A program made the position numbers and the translations under genes. DNA of 19,069 nt from CAIQQQ01 sp040399685 (GTDB lineage: Bacteria > Pseudomonadota > Alphaproteobacteria > Acetobacterales > Acetobacteraceae), in contig JBBART010000040.1 of assembly GCA_040399685.1 (NCBI GenBank), positions 1 through 19,069 of the forward strand. The letters are read 5' to 3'. This document shows, in pieces, positions 1 through 7,493 of the stretch (the stretch's first letter is position 1; each line of letters starts with the position of its first letter). The notes under the pieces were generated by a model. It worked only from the letters and a program-made list of their open reading frames with translations, was not told the DNA's origin and made no database searches.

Positions 1-102
1 GCTCCGGCGGGCGACTTACCCACCGCTGCTACACCACGATCTGGGGCACGACCGGAAACTTTTGGACGCTGTTACCTGGAAACTTTTCGACGCTGTTTGA
101 CA
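1..102. mobile_element. Terminal end of an IS21-family-like insertion sequence (partial)
   Basis: Two 20-bp direct repeats differing at one base lie at 54-73 and 78-97 (GGAAACTTTTNGACGCTGTT), 24 bp apart, and the stretch ends with TGACA at 98-102. Read on the minus strand this starts TGTCAAACAGCGTCGAAAAG. A TG-type tip with repeated inner blocks is the layout known for IS21-family ends. The rest of the element lies outside the window, so neither istA/istB nor the other end can be checked. The DUF2491 homology begins directly after the tip, which fits insertion into that gene. Family assignment is from memory of the end structure, not from a search. Confidence 0.5.
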
Positions 103-621
103 CTCAGCGTCGCGGCTGTGGGTTTGGTGGAGGACGGCGCCGTTCAGCTTCATCGTCTGTATATGCCGAACGAGGAAGGCTTCTTCCAACTGCATCTGGC
201 CCCGGACGGCACGCCCGACGAATGCCGCTGGTTCTCGCGGCTCGACGAAGTCACGCCGTCCAGCCCCGAGGAATGGGCGGCCTGGCTGGACCCGGCACAG
301 GGCATGCTTGGCTGGCCGCAGTTCCAGACCAAGGACGGCCGGCTGTATGACCGCCTCTGGGCACCGGGGCCGGGCCGCATCCCGCCGCGGGACATGGCAG
401 AGACACGCCAGTCCCTTTCGCCAGCAGGAGACCTGACGCAGAGCCGTCGCAGGCTGCAGACCATGCTGTATGGCATGCCCACCGGAGCCGCGCCCCCCGC
501 CCCCGACACCGCGTTCATTCTGGTGTCCGCAATCAGCGATGGCGCTCAGGCATGGGTGGAAATTCATGCTGGAATCGATATAAATTCAGCCGCGCTCTCC
601 TTCCCTGCCACCCCGATATAG
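97..621 (+). CDS. DUF2491 family protein, 5'-truncated by IS end
   Basis: About 174 codons can be read from a TTG at 97 that belongs to the IS end; the frame is open all the way back to base 1. The protein part from about residue 3 on matches the DUF2491 (E. coli YjfK-like) pattern: an aromatic-rich segment around EEGFFQLHL, then DECRWFSRLDEVTP, GMLGWPQFQTKDGRLYDR and a W-APGPGRIPPR segment. Family members are usually 200 residues or more, so an N-terminal piece of some tens of residues is missing. It is followed after 7 bases by a DUF350 gene and then a PspA gene, the same families as the E. coli yjfJKL cluster. The function of DUF2491 is unknown. It is probably a pseudogene, though a fused or TTG-started product cannot be excluded. 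Confidence 0.75.
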   Translation: MTLSVAAVGLVEDGAVQLHRLYMPNEEGFFQLHLAPDGTPDECRWFSRLDEVTPSSPEEWAAWLDPAQGMLGWPQFQTKDGRLYDRLWAPGPGRIPPRDMAETRQSLSPAGDLTQSRRRLQTMLYGMPTGAAPPAPDTAFILVSAISDGAQAWVEIHAGIDINSAALSFPATPI

Positions 622-628
622 GTGCCGC

Positions 629-1057
629 ATGAACGATCAGATCGCCAACGCGCTGTATATCTTGGGTACCGGGCTGCCGCTGCTCCTGCTGCAATACGCG
701 ACCGCGCTGGTGCTGCTGGCGGGGTCGGTTGTGGCCTACACCGCACTCACGCCGCTGCGTGAGCTGAGCCTTGTGAAAGACGGCAACGTGGCCGGCGGCA
801 TTGTTCTGGCTGGCACAATCTTGGCCCTGGCCCTGCCAATGGCGGCCTTGCTCGCCACCAGCTTCACGGTGATCGACATCGCCCTCTGGGGCATCGTCGC
901 GCTGCTGCTGCAACTGGTGACGGTCGGGATCGTCTCTGGCGTGCTGCGGGGGCTGCGCGCGCGCATCGAGGCCGGAAATGTGGCTGCGGCGTTGGTTCTG
1001 TCCGCCAGCCAGATTGCAATGGGGCTGCTGAACGCAGGCGCCATGGTGCCGAACTGA
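629..1057 (+). CDS. DUF350 family inner-membrane protein (YjfL-like)
   Basis: 142 residues with four hydrophobic segments at roughly 14-38, 54-76, 81-105 and 117-138, and no cleavable signal peptide. The alternating polar turns, including NVAGGIVLAG and NVAAALVLSASQ, are two related halves, as is usual in DUF350, a family of small four-helix membrane proteins often arranged as an internal repeat. The ATG is preceded by AGGTG four bases away. It lies 7 bases after the DUF2491 stop and 38 bases before pspA, so the three are very likely one transcript. No biochemical role is established for DUF350; its constant pairing with PspA and DUF2491 suggests a membrane-stress or envelope function (inference). 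Confidence 0.85.
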   Translation: MNDQIANALYILGTGLPLLLLQYATALVLLAGSVVAYTALTPLRELSLVKDGNVAGGIVLAGTILALALPMAALLATSFTVIDIALWGIVALLLQLVTVGIVSGVLRGLRARIEAGNVAAALVLSASQIAMGLLNAGAMVPN

Positions 1058-1095
1058 GCAGGATTTTCTGACATCACACGTGGGGAAAAAACAAC

Positions 1096-1863
1096 ATGTT
1101 GAAGTTCATGGGAAATTTTCTGAGTGTCAAAGCCAACTCTGCCGTCAACGCCGGCGTCGAAGCGCTGGTGCGGTGGGATCCGGAGGGCGCCACCGAGGCC
1201 GAACTGAAAACCATGGAGCAAAATCTGGACGCACTCGGCCTTCAGGTGGCCAAGGCGCGCCAGGAATTCGACCGCGAATTGCGCGAGGCCCAAGCCATCC
1301 AGGCCCTCTCAACCCAGCGCATGGCCGCCGCCGAACAGCTGCAGCGACAGATGGACGCCTCGCCCGACCCGGTTCAGAAGGCCGCCCTTGAAGGAAGCCT
1401 GGCCACTTTGGTGGGGATGCTGGAGACAATGGCACCCGAGATCGACCGCGAAAAGAACGAGGCGGCAGACGCCAAAAGCTTCCTGGAAATGCTCGAACAA
1501 ACCTACGCCGCTGCGGGCGGCAAGCTGCGTGCCGCCCGCAGCGCCTTGGGCCAGGCGCAACGCGACATGCAGCGTGCGGCGCAGCAGAAGGACATGGCGG
1601 AACGCCAGGCTGAAAGCGCCCGTCAGGCAGCAGGCCTGGTGAAATCCACGTCAGGCCTGACGGTGGCCTTGCAATCGATGCAGGACGCCGCCGCCCGCGA
1701 CCTGCAATCAGCCGACGCCGCAACATCCAAGGCCCGGATGCTGCGGCCGACCCAACCCGAACAGGACGACCCAAACATCGCCGCCGCCCTGGCGATCGCC
1801 GCCGGAAAACCAGTCGTCGGCACCAGCCTTTCAGAACGTCTGGCTGCGCTGCAATCACACTGA
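1096..1863 (+). CDS. PspA/IM30 family protein (YjfJ-like)
   Basis: 255 residues, mostly charged and alanine/glutamine-rich helix with heptad character between about 25 and 225, opening with the short amphipathic stretch MLKFMGNFLSVKANSAVNAG. This is the PspA/IM30/Vipp1 plan: an N-terminal membrane-binding helix and a long coiled coil that polymerises on damaged membranes. The local pattern and the DUF350/DUF2491 neighbours point to the YjfJ subgroup rather than to the pspABC-linked form. The ATG at 1096 has GGGG 10-13 bases upstream. It acts on the cytoplasmic face of the inner membrane if it behaves like the family. No PspF, PspB or PspC gene is present here. Confidence 0.82.
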   Translation: MLKFMGNFLSVKANSAVNAGVEALVRWDPEGATEAELKTMEQNLDALGLQVAKARQEFDRELREAQAIQALSTQRMAAAEQLQRQMDASPDPVQKAALEGSLATLVGMLETMAPEIDREKNEAADAKSFLEMLEQTYAAAGGKLRAARSALGQAQRDMQRAAQQKDMAERQAESARQAAGLVKSTSGLTVALQSMQDAAARDLQSADAATSKARMLRPTQPEQDDPNIAAALAIAAGKPVVGTSLSERLAALQSH

Positions 1864-1870
1864 GCCACAA

Positions 1871-1914
1871 CGGTTGGGCCTCACGCCGTCTTCGTGGCAT
1901 GCTTGGCCCAACCG
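1871..1914 (+). other. Strong hairpin between pspA-like and Lrp-domain genes
   Basis: A perfect 10-bp inverted repeat, CGGTTGGGCC at 1871-1880 and GGCCCAACCG at 1905-1914, encloses 24 nt that hold a second small stem (CACG/CGTG). It begins 7 bases after the pspA-like stop and ends just before GGAG at 1917-1920, the ribosome binding site of the next gene. There is no following T tract, so it is not a standard intrinsic terminator. It could protect or divide the transcript, or modulate translation of the downstream gene. Confidence 0.55.
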
Positions 1915-1927
1915 ATGGAGTTCACTG

Positions 1928-2176
1928 ATGCGCGCGATTTTCGTCCAGATTAAATGCGAGATGGGCCAGGCCTATCGCGTGGCCCAACGCGCGGCCGATG
2001 AGATCGAGGAATTGTCGGAGCTGTATTCCACCTCCGGTCAATACGACCTGCTAGCGAAATTCTACCTCGCCCCGGAACAGGACACCGGCCTGTTCGTGAC
2101 CGAGCGCGTGCAGACATTGGAAGGGGTGGCCGACACCACCACGCTGATCACGTTCAACGCCTTCATGGGGCGGTAG
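1928..2176 (+). CDS. Stand-alone Lrp/AsnC ligand-binding (RAM) domain protein
   Basis: 82 residues from the ATG at 1928, which has GGAG seven bases upstream; a longer frame from 1874 would run through a hairpin and lacks family similarity, so it is not used. The sequence MRAIFVQIKCEMGQAYRVAQ, then the SELYSTSGQYDLLAKFYL segment, then the end TLITFNAFMGR follow the Lrp/AsnC C-terminal ligand-binding fold (RAM/ACT-like): first strand and helix, a G-x-YDLL strand, and a final T-x-T strand. There is no DNA-binding helix-turn-helix, so it belongs to the single-domain group that oligomerises and may bind amino acids or modify full Lrp proteins. It converges on the broken amine oxidase gene, 17 bases away. 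Confidence 0.8.
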   Translation: MRAIFVQIKCEMGQAYRVAQRAADEIEELSELYSTSGQYDLLAKFYLAPEQDTGLFVTERVQTLEGVADTTTLITFNAFMGR

Positions 2177-2193
2177 GCGCAAGCGGCTGATAA

Positions 2194-3325
2194 CTACCTG
2201 ACGTCGCGGCAATGACCAGCCGCGATCTCGGCTGCTTCGAGAGCGCCTTCCAGATAGCCGCCATGCTCGGGCGCCGTTTCCGTCGAGGCCCAGAACAGAC
2301 AGTCCCGCCAGGCCGGGCCCGCATCCGGGAGCGCGCCATAACGCGGATGGCTCGTGAGCGGGGGCCAGTCGTCCGGCGTGGCCGTCAACGGTGATTGCGC
2401 CCAATCCTGGGCGATCACCGCCGTTGGCCGACCGGCCTCATCGCCAAACAGACGCACCAGTTGCGCCAGCGCCGCACGCTCCCAGTCTGGCCCGATCGTG
2501 GCGCGCTGGTCGGCACTCAGGCCGACAAAGCCGAACAGGGCTGCTGGGCCGTCTGGTGTGGAGGCGTCATGGATCTCGACCAGCGGCCCCACGGCGCTGC
2601 GGGCCGCTCCGGACAAGCCAGACTCCCGCCAGAACGGACGCTCATAGCTCGCCGCGAACTTGGCCTGTCCGGCCATCCAGGTGGAAGTGTTCCGCATCGC
2701 CTGCTCCATCCGCACCGGCAGGGCCGGCGAAAACGAAATCGATGCCGCTGCCACCCGTGGCGGCGCCGTCATCACCAGATGCCGGCCCAGAACCACCGCT
2801 TCGCTCGCGTCAGCCGAGCGAACAGTCACGGCGATGCCGTCTGCCCCGCGTTCAACGCTGATCACCTTCTGGCCCAGCCGCACGACACCTTGCGGCAATC
2901 TGGCCGCCAATCCGTCGATCAAGGCGATCATGCCGCCATCGATGCGAAACGAAGCCGGCTCCTGCGCATAGCCACGCCCTCGTTGCGCGGGGCGGGCGGC
3001 GCTCCGTTCGACCAGAACGTCACCCGTCGCCTGCTGCTCGTAGGCGGTCAGCCCCAACGAAGCGGCCAGATGCCGCATGCGCGGCTGCATATCTGGTCAA
3101 AGCCATGCCGGCCCCATGTCCAGCCGGCCACCCAACCAACCAGGCAGGCGTCGGCTGCACCGAAAGAACACGTCCGCCGAGACGTGTGTCCGCTTCAAGC
3201 AGCACGACATCCTGGCCGGCCTCGGCGAGCAGACTGGCAGTGCGCACACCGCCAAGCCCGCCACCGATGACGATCGTATCGTAGAGTGTCAAAACCTGCG
3301 CCGAACGCTCCTCATTCCCACTCAA
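2194..3325 (-). pseudogene. FAD-dependent amine oxidase, disrupted by frameshift and stop
   Basis: Two minus-strand frames together make one flavin monoamine oxidase. The N-terminal part (3325 down to about 3150) has the dinucleotide-binding motif DTIVIGGGLGG and LLEADTRLGGRVLS. The frame is then lost near 3135-3155 and resumes with LPGWLGGRLDMGPAWL, a stop codon at 3097-3099 (probably a former Trp codon before PDMQPRM), and then 298 uninterrupted residues to the FAD-binding end GGYLEGALEAAE. So there are at least two lesions: a frameshift and a nonsense codon. Such enzymes oxidise amines with release of H2O2. The natural start is unclear; TTG codons at 3325 and 3292 are possible. Its 5' end touches a second copy of the guaA 3' end, which suggests it once followed guaA directly. 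Confidence 0.82.
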
Positions 3326-3326
3326 T
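3316..3326 (-). repeat. Putative attachment-site copy: guaA 3'-end duplicate (left)
   Basis: On the minus strand the 11 bases ATTGAGTGGGA match the very end of guaA at 8828-8838. Reading in the guaA frame, bases 3330 to 3310 spell G-T-I-E-W-E-stop, with synonymous codons (ACA, GAA, TGA) where guaA has ACG, GAG, TAG. Upstream of this there is no guaA similarity. This is what is expected at the far end of an element integrated into guaA. Confidence 0.72.
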
Positions 3327-3333
3327 TGTTCCG

Positions 3334-3360
3334 CAGCCCCGTAATGGGCTGTTTTTATTT
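3334..3360 (+). terminator. Rho-independent terminator at the island's left edge
   Basis: CAGCCC at 3334-3339 pairs with GGGCTG at 3346-3351 around a 6-nt loop and is followed directly by TTTTTATTT. The orientation is rightward, so it would stop plus-strand transcripts entering the island. No plus-strand gene ends just before it; it may come from a gene lost from the element or from antisense transcription of the amine oxidase locus. Confidence 0.7.
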
Positions 3361-4010
3361 ATAAAATCTCCCACGCCGCTCCACTTTCCCCGTCAGCCTT
3401 ACCGTCAAAAATTCGGGTTGTTGTTTTCATTGGGAAATTTCGAATTCTAAAAAATTCATCCTAGCGCCGTCTATCGGCAGCAATCTCAAACTCGCCCCTT
3501 CGTTTCGCCCCGACCGAAATAACCTGCGGTAAGAACGGCCGACCAAAAAATACCGTCAGAATGGCGAAAACACCTTTTTCTTCAGGTAGGTCTACAACTT
3601 TCTGCGATGCCGTCGTGCGACCGCTGAACTTTCGACACCGTCACCGCGTTTTTCAGTAAAAATAGCAGGAGATCGAAAACTCAACAACGGGCGGCCGGGT
3701 CGACCGCGCCATCTACACCGCAATCCGAAGACGGCTGAAAACCGAGCGAGGTGGCTCCTCGAGCCCGTGCTCCAGCCAAATCTTGACGCGGCCGACGGTT
3801 CGGCGAGTCGCGCCTGACCTGGCGCGCCCAAAAGCAGACTCCGCAAATTTCTGGGCTGGGCTCATAGTCGCCGTTCGGAATGTCTGGTTGTTGGAAGTGA
3901 GCAACGCGCGCCGGAACGTCGGCTTTCCGGCACGAACCCAAGGCGCAGAATCGACCCGGAGCGGACGTTGAACCCCTGCAATCACCGTCAGACTTCGGCG
4001 TGAGGCCGGG
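3361..4010. other. Non-coding left flank of the island with ACCGTCA repeats
   Basis: About 650 bases without a convincing gene; the first 300 are noticeably AT-richer than the surroundings. CCGTCA motifs occur as a pair 12 bp apart (3390 and 3402), then in ACCGTCAGAATGG at 3552-3564 and ACCGTCAGA at 3984-3992. Short minus-strand frames between 3592 and 3985 show no family pattern and no good ribosome binding site. It may hold decayed integrase DNA, but nothing identifiable remains. Confidence 0.5.
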
Positions 4011-4838
4011 TCACTTGGGCGCCAGGTCGCCGAACCAGTAGGCCGCCGTCACCCCGCCATCCATCAGGACGTCGCTACCCGTGATGAAGCCGCCGTCGGG
4101 GCCCATGAGCAACGCCGCCACGTGAGCGACCTCGTCGGGCGTTCCGGCGCGGCCGGCGGCGGACACCTCGATCATGCGGCGGTAGCCAGCGCCTCGGGGA
4201 CCGGTGAGTTCATCCCGCGCAAGAGGGGTCATGATGATCCCGGGGCTGATGGTGTTGATCCGGGCGCCCCTGCGTCCCCACCGGACCGCCTCGGCCTGGA
4301 CGCGCAGGGCATTGCCGCGCTTGGACAGCTGGTAGGCGTGCAGCGGGTCCGTGACCTGATCCGGCTGAAGGAACGGCAGGCTGAGAAGATCCTCGACGGG
4401 TGTCAGGGCCAGCGCCTTGTTCTGCTCGGCGGTCAGGGCCGGGAGCCGGTGGCCGGACTGGGAGGCGATGACCACGCCTGACCCGCCCCGTGCAATGACT
4501 TCGCCAAAGGCTTCGAGCACGAGGGCCACGCCATAGAGGTCAACGCGCAGGATCGTCGCCGGCGGCGCCTGGCTCGGGGAGACCCCGGCGGCATGGACGA
4601 GGCCTGTGACGGAGCCCAGTCCGGTCGCCGTCGCCACAAGCGCTTCCACGCTGGCGCGGGAGGCCACGTCCACCGTGGCGACGGAGACGTCAAAGCCTGC
4701 ATCCGCCATGACGTCCGCCGCCGCCTGTGCGCTCTCCCGTCGAAGATCGGCCAGCAGCACCCGCTTGCCCGAGCCCACGCGTCGGGCAATGGCCTGGCCG
4801 ATCTGGCCCGGTCCGATGATGACGACAACGTCTGACAT
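4011..4838 (-). CDS. SDR family NAD(P)-dependent oxidoreductase
   Basis: 275 residues, the normal length for a classical short-chain dehydrogenase. The cofactor loop is GPGQIG (residues 9-14) followed by Asp31 at the end of the second strand, which favours NAD(H). VHAAG replaces the usual NNAG. Catalytic Ser near 126-128 (IASQSG), Tyr169 and Lys173 (YQLSK) and the ISPG motif after strand six are present, as is the C-terminal GSDVLMDGG. It is the last gene of a four-gene minus-strand operon, 60 bases after the cupin gene, with an AAAGGAAAA ribosome binding region. The substrate is unknown; the neighbours suggest reduction or oxidation of a small carbonyl or alcohol compound. Confidence 0.88.
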   Translation of the reverse strand: MSDVVVIIGPGQIGQAIARRVGSGKRVLLADLRRESAQAAADVMADAGFDVSVATVDVASRASVEALVATATGLGSVTGLVHAAGVSPSQAPPATILRVDLYGVALVLEAFGEVIARGGSGVVIASQSGHRLPALTAEQNKALALTPVEDLLSLPFLQPDQVTDPLHAYQLSKRGNALRVQAEAVRWGRRGARINTISPGIIMTPLARDELTGPRGAGYRRMIEVSAAGRAGTPDEVAHVAALLMGPDGGFITGSDVLMDGGVTAAYWFGDLAPK

Positions 4839-4898
4839 GTCGGTTTTCCTTTCCGTCGTTTGAGGCAGCTTCGCCGGCTTGTCCGGCGCCGCCCGGGA

Positions 4899-5312
4899 TC
4901 AGTCCGTGGCCAGAGGCCCGGCGAGGTACTGGGCGTCCGTCACCGGCTCCATCCAGTCGACGACCTTCCCGTTGAGGGCTTCGGCGATGGCGATGTGGGT
5001 CATGGCAGTGGTCGGCGTCGCCCCATGCCAGTGTCGCCTCTGGCAGGGACACCAGATGATGTCGCCCGCACGGATCTCGGTCCTGGGACCACCCTCGCAC
5101 TGGGTCCAGCCGACACCCTCGGTGACGATGAGGGTCTGGCCCAGGGGGTGCGTATGCCAGTGGGTGCGGGCGCCGGGCTGGAAGGTGACGACGGCCCCGC
5201 TGACCCGAGCGGGGGCTTCGGTGGCGAAGGGGCTGTCGATCCGCACTTCGCCGGTGAAGGTTTCCGCCGGGCCCTGCCGCGACGCCGCTTCGCCGTGTCT
5301 CTGGATTTTCAT
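4899..5312 (-). CDS. Cupin protein of the (R)-hydroxynitrile-lyase-like type
   Basis: 137 residues, a single small beta-barrel cupin. The first motif reads HWHTHPLGQTLIVTEGVGW, giving His53, His55 and Gln59; the second, HWHGATPTTAMTH, supplies His94. These match in type and even in numbering the Mn ligands described for the Granulicella bacterial cupin hydroxynitrile lyase (His53, His55, Gln59, His94), so metal binding is very likely. Many relatives have no proven lyase activity, so the reaction is open. The ATG has AGGAGG eight bases upstream. It lies 28 bases after the first aldo-keto reductase gene in transcription order and 60 before the SDR, so it is co-transcribed with both. Confidence 0.85.
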   Translation of the reverse strand: MKIQRHGEAASRQGPAETFTGEVRIDSPFATEAPARVSGAVVTFQPGARTHWHTHPLGQTLIVTEGVGWTQCEGGPRTEIRAGDIIWCPCQRRHWHGATPTTAMTHIAIAEALNGKVVDWMEPVTDAQYLAGPLATD

Positions 5313-5340
5313 GTCTCTGCCCTCCTGGGCGCTGTGGGTG

Positions 5341-6336
5341 TCAAAGGCCGGTCATCTTCAGGGCCGCTGCGGGCAGGCGGTCCCCTTGCAGCGCGACGGT
5401 CGACAGGCCCGCCTCGATCTCGGCGAGGTCCGCCGGGGTGAGCGTCAGGTCGACAGCGCCCAGATTGTCTTCCAGGCGATGGAGCTTGGTCGTGCCCGGA
5501 ATCGGGACGATCCAGGGCTTCTGCTCCAGCAGCCAGGCGAGCGCCACCTGAGCCGGCGTCACGCCCCGGCGCTCGGCCACGCCCTTCACGACCTGCACCA
5601 GCGCCATGTTCGCCTTGCGAGCCGCAGGCGAGAACCGCGGCACGCTATTGCGGAAGTCGGAGGGCGCGAAGACCGTCGCGTCCGTGATCTGGCCGGTCAG
5701 GAAGCCGGCGCCGAGAGGGCTGAAGGGCACGAAGCCGATCCCGAGCGCCTCCAGCGCCGGGAGCAGCGCGACCTCCGGCTCGCGCCAGAACAGGGAGTAC
5801 TCGCTCTGGACCGCCGTCACCGGCTGGACGGCATGGGCGCGCCGGATCGTGTCCACGCCGGCCTCGGAGAGACCGAAGTGCCGCACCTTGCCTTCGGCGA
5901 TGAGGTCCTTAACGGCGCCGGCGACCTCCTCAATCGGCACGTCCTGATCGACCCGGTGCTGATAGAACAGGTCGATGTGGTCGGTCTGAAGCCGCCGGAG
6001 AGACGCCTCGGCGACCGCCCTGATGTGGTCGGGCCGACTGTTCGTCCCGCCGGTCCGCGCACCGGTCTCCGGGTTGATGTCGAAGCCGAACTTGGTGGCG
6101 ATGACCACGCCCGCGCGGATCGGAGCCAAGGCTTCGCCGACCAGAGCCTCGTTGACGAAGGGGCCATAGGCCTCGGCGGTGTCGAAGAGGGTGACGCCGC
6201 GGTCATGCGCCGCATGGATCAGCCGGATCATCTCGGCCTTGTCGGACGGCGGTCCGTAGACGCCGCCCATGCCCATGCAGCCGAGGCCCAAGGCCGAAAC
6301 GGCGAGGCGGGATGGCCCCAGATTGCGGATGTTCAT
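5341..6336 (-). CDS. Aldo/keto reductase (copy 1, operon-distal)
   Basis: 331 residues from the ATG at 6336, which has AGGAG about seven bases upstream; a longer frame to 6378 would overlap the preceding gene and lacks a site. The aldo-keto reductase tetrad is complete: Asp52, Tyr57, Lys82 and His127 (FDTAEAYGP, IATKFGF, YQHRVD). The NADPH-phosphate region is seen in PIPGTTKLHRLEDN near the C terminus. It reduces aldehydes or ketones with NADPH in the cytoplasm (family knowledge). It is strikingly similar over its whole length to the gene before it, pointing to tandem duplication. A short insertion around residues 86-98 is the main difference. Confidence 0.92.
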   Translation of the reverse strand: MNIRNLGPSRLAVSALGLGCMGMGGVYGPPSDKAEMIRLIHAAHDRGVTLFDTAEAYGPFVNEALVGEALAPIRAGVVIATKFGFDINPETGARTGGTNSRPDHIRAVAEASLRRLQTDHIDLFYQHRVDQDVPIEEVAGAVKDLIAEGKVRHFGLSEAGVDTIRRAHAVQPVTAVQSEYSLFWREPEVALLPALEALGIGFVPFSPLGAGFLTGQITDATVFAPSDFRNSVPRFSPAARKANMALVQVVKGVAERRGVTPAQVALAWLLEQKPWIVPIPGTTKLHRLEDNLGAVDLTLTPADLAEIEAGLSTVALQGDRLPAAALKMTGL

Positions 6337-6374
6337 GGCAGGTCTCCTGTTCTTTCGCAGCTCAATCGTGGCGC

Positions 6375-7358
6375 TCAACGGCCCACATGGCGCTGCAGGT
6401 GCGCCGGATACCGGGCGCCCTGGACCTCGACGGCCGCGAGGGCGGCCCCGATCTCCTGCAGATCGCTCTCGGTCAGTTCGACGGCGGCGGCGGCGAGGTT
6501 CTCCTCAAGGCGATGGAGCTTGGTCGTTCCGGGGATCGGCGCGATCCACGGCTTCTGCGCCAGGAGCCATGCCAGGGCGATCTGTGCGGGTGTCGCTCCC
6601 TTGTGCTGGGCGATCCGTCCGATCCGATCCACCAGGCGCTGATTGGCCCGGCGGACATCTGCAGCGAAGCGCGGCACGCTGTTGCGGAAGTCGGTGCTGT
6701 CGAACGCCGTCGTCTCGTCGATCTTGCCGGTGAGAAAGCCCTTTCCCAGCGGGCTGAACGGAACGAAGCCGATGCCGAGTTCCTCCAGCACCGGAAGGAC
6801 CGTAGTCTCCGGCTCCCGCCACCAGAGGGAATACTCGCTTTGCAGCACGGCCAAGGGCTGGACCGCATGGGCCCGCCGGATGCTGTCCACGCCCGCTTCG
6901 GACAGGCCGAAGTGGCGCACCTTCCCCTCGGCCATCAGCGCCTTCACCGTCCCGGCGACGTCTTCCATCGGCACGTTCGGATCGACCCGGTGCTGGTAGA
7001 GGAGATCGATCCGGTCGGTCCGCAGGCGCTTGAGGGACGCCTCGGTGACGGCGCGAATGGTCTCGGGGCGACTGTCGAGGCCAGCCGTGGTCAGCCCTCC
7101 GGCGAAGCCGAACTTGGTGGCGATGACGACCTGGTGCCGGAAGGGCGCGACGGCCTCACCGACGAGTTCCTCGTTGGCGCCCGGACCATAGGCTTCGGCC
7201 GTGTCGAAGAAGGTCACGCCCCGCTCAAACGCCGCCCGGATGAGGGAGATTCCGACCTCGCGGTCCGTCGCCGGGCCGTAGCCGAAGCTGAGCCCCATGC
7301 AGCCCAGGCCAATGGCGGAGACCTCGGGACCGTTCGCGCCAAGTTTGCGCAGCTTCAT
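6375..7358 (-). CDS. Aldo/keto reductase (copy 2, operon-proximal)
   Basis: 327 residues from the ATG at 7358, chosen because AGGAG stands seven bases before it; the GTG two codons upstream is less likely. The catalytic tetrad is Asp52, Tyr57, Lys82 and His123, and the cofactor end motif PIPGTTKLHRLEEN is present. It has the same plan as the next gene, 38 bases downstream, including the long shared run around GKVRHFGLSEAGVD. It is first in the operon and divergent from the LysR gene, with 135 bases between the two starts, so LysR-type control by an oxidised or electrophilic substrate is likely (inference). Confidence 0.92.
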   Translation of the reverse strand: MKLRKLGANGPEVSAIGLGCMGLSFGYGPATDREVGISLIRAAFERGVTFFDTAEAYGPGANEELVGEAVAPFRHQVVIATKFGFAGGLTTAGLDSRPETIRAVTEASLKRLRTDRIDLLYQHRVDPNVPMEDVAGTVKALMAEGKVRHFGLSEAGVDSIRRAHAVQPLAVLQSEYSLWWREPETTVLPVLEELGIGFVPFSPLGKGFLTGKIDETTAFDSTDFRNSVPRFAADVRRANQRLVDRIGRIAQHKGATPAQIALAWLLAQKPWIAPIPGTTKLHRLEENLAAAAVELTESDLQEIGAALAAVEVQGARYPAHLQRHVGR

Positions 7359-7493
7359 CTTCACACTCCTCCAGACCGCCGCCCGGCGCGCCAGGGACGG
7401 CCGGGGTCGTGTTTCGATGGGGGGAAGATAGGCCCTGTCGATTTTTCTGATTAGTCGCTAGATTCGGCATGAAGTCATACTTGAGGTTCATGA
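7359..7493. promoter_or_regulatory. Divergent promoter region with possible LysR site
   Basis: 135 bases between the starts of the aldo-keto reductase operon and the LysR gene. The half next to lysR (about 7437-7490) is AT-richer than the genes and holds the small dyad TAG-TCG-CTA at 7453-7461 inside ATTAGTCGCTAGAT, the kind of weak T/A-flanked dyad LysR regulators bind. The half next to the operon is GC-rich. The binding site is a guess from position. Confidence 0.4.

Noticed and set aside
3592..3985. Small minus-strand frames in the island's left flank
   Set aside because: No ribosome binding site, no family pattern, overlapping frames of equal quality; treated as non-coding.
4879..6642. 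587-codon plus-strand frame across the cupin and aldo-keto reductase genes
   Set aside because: It is the antisense of three well-supported genes in high-GC DNA, with low-complexity Arg/Gly-rich translation.
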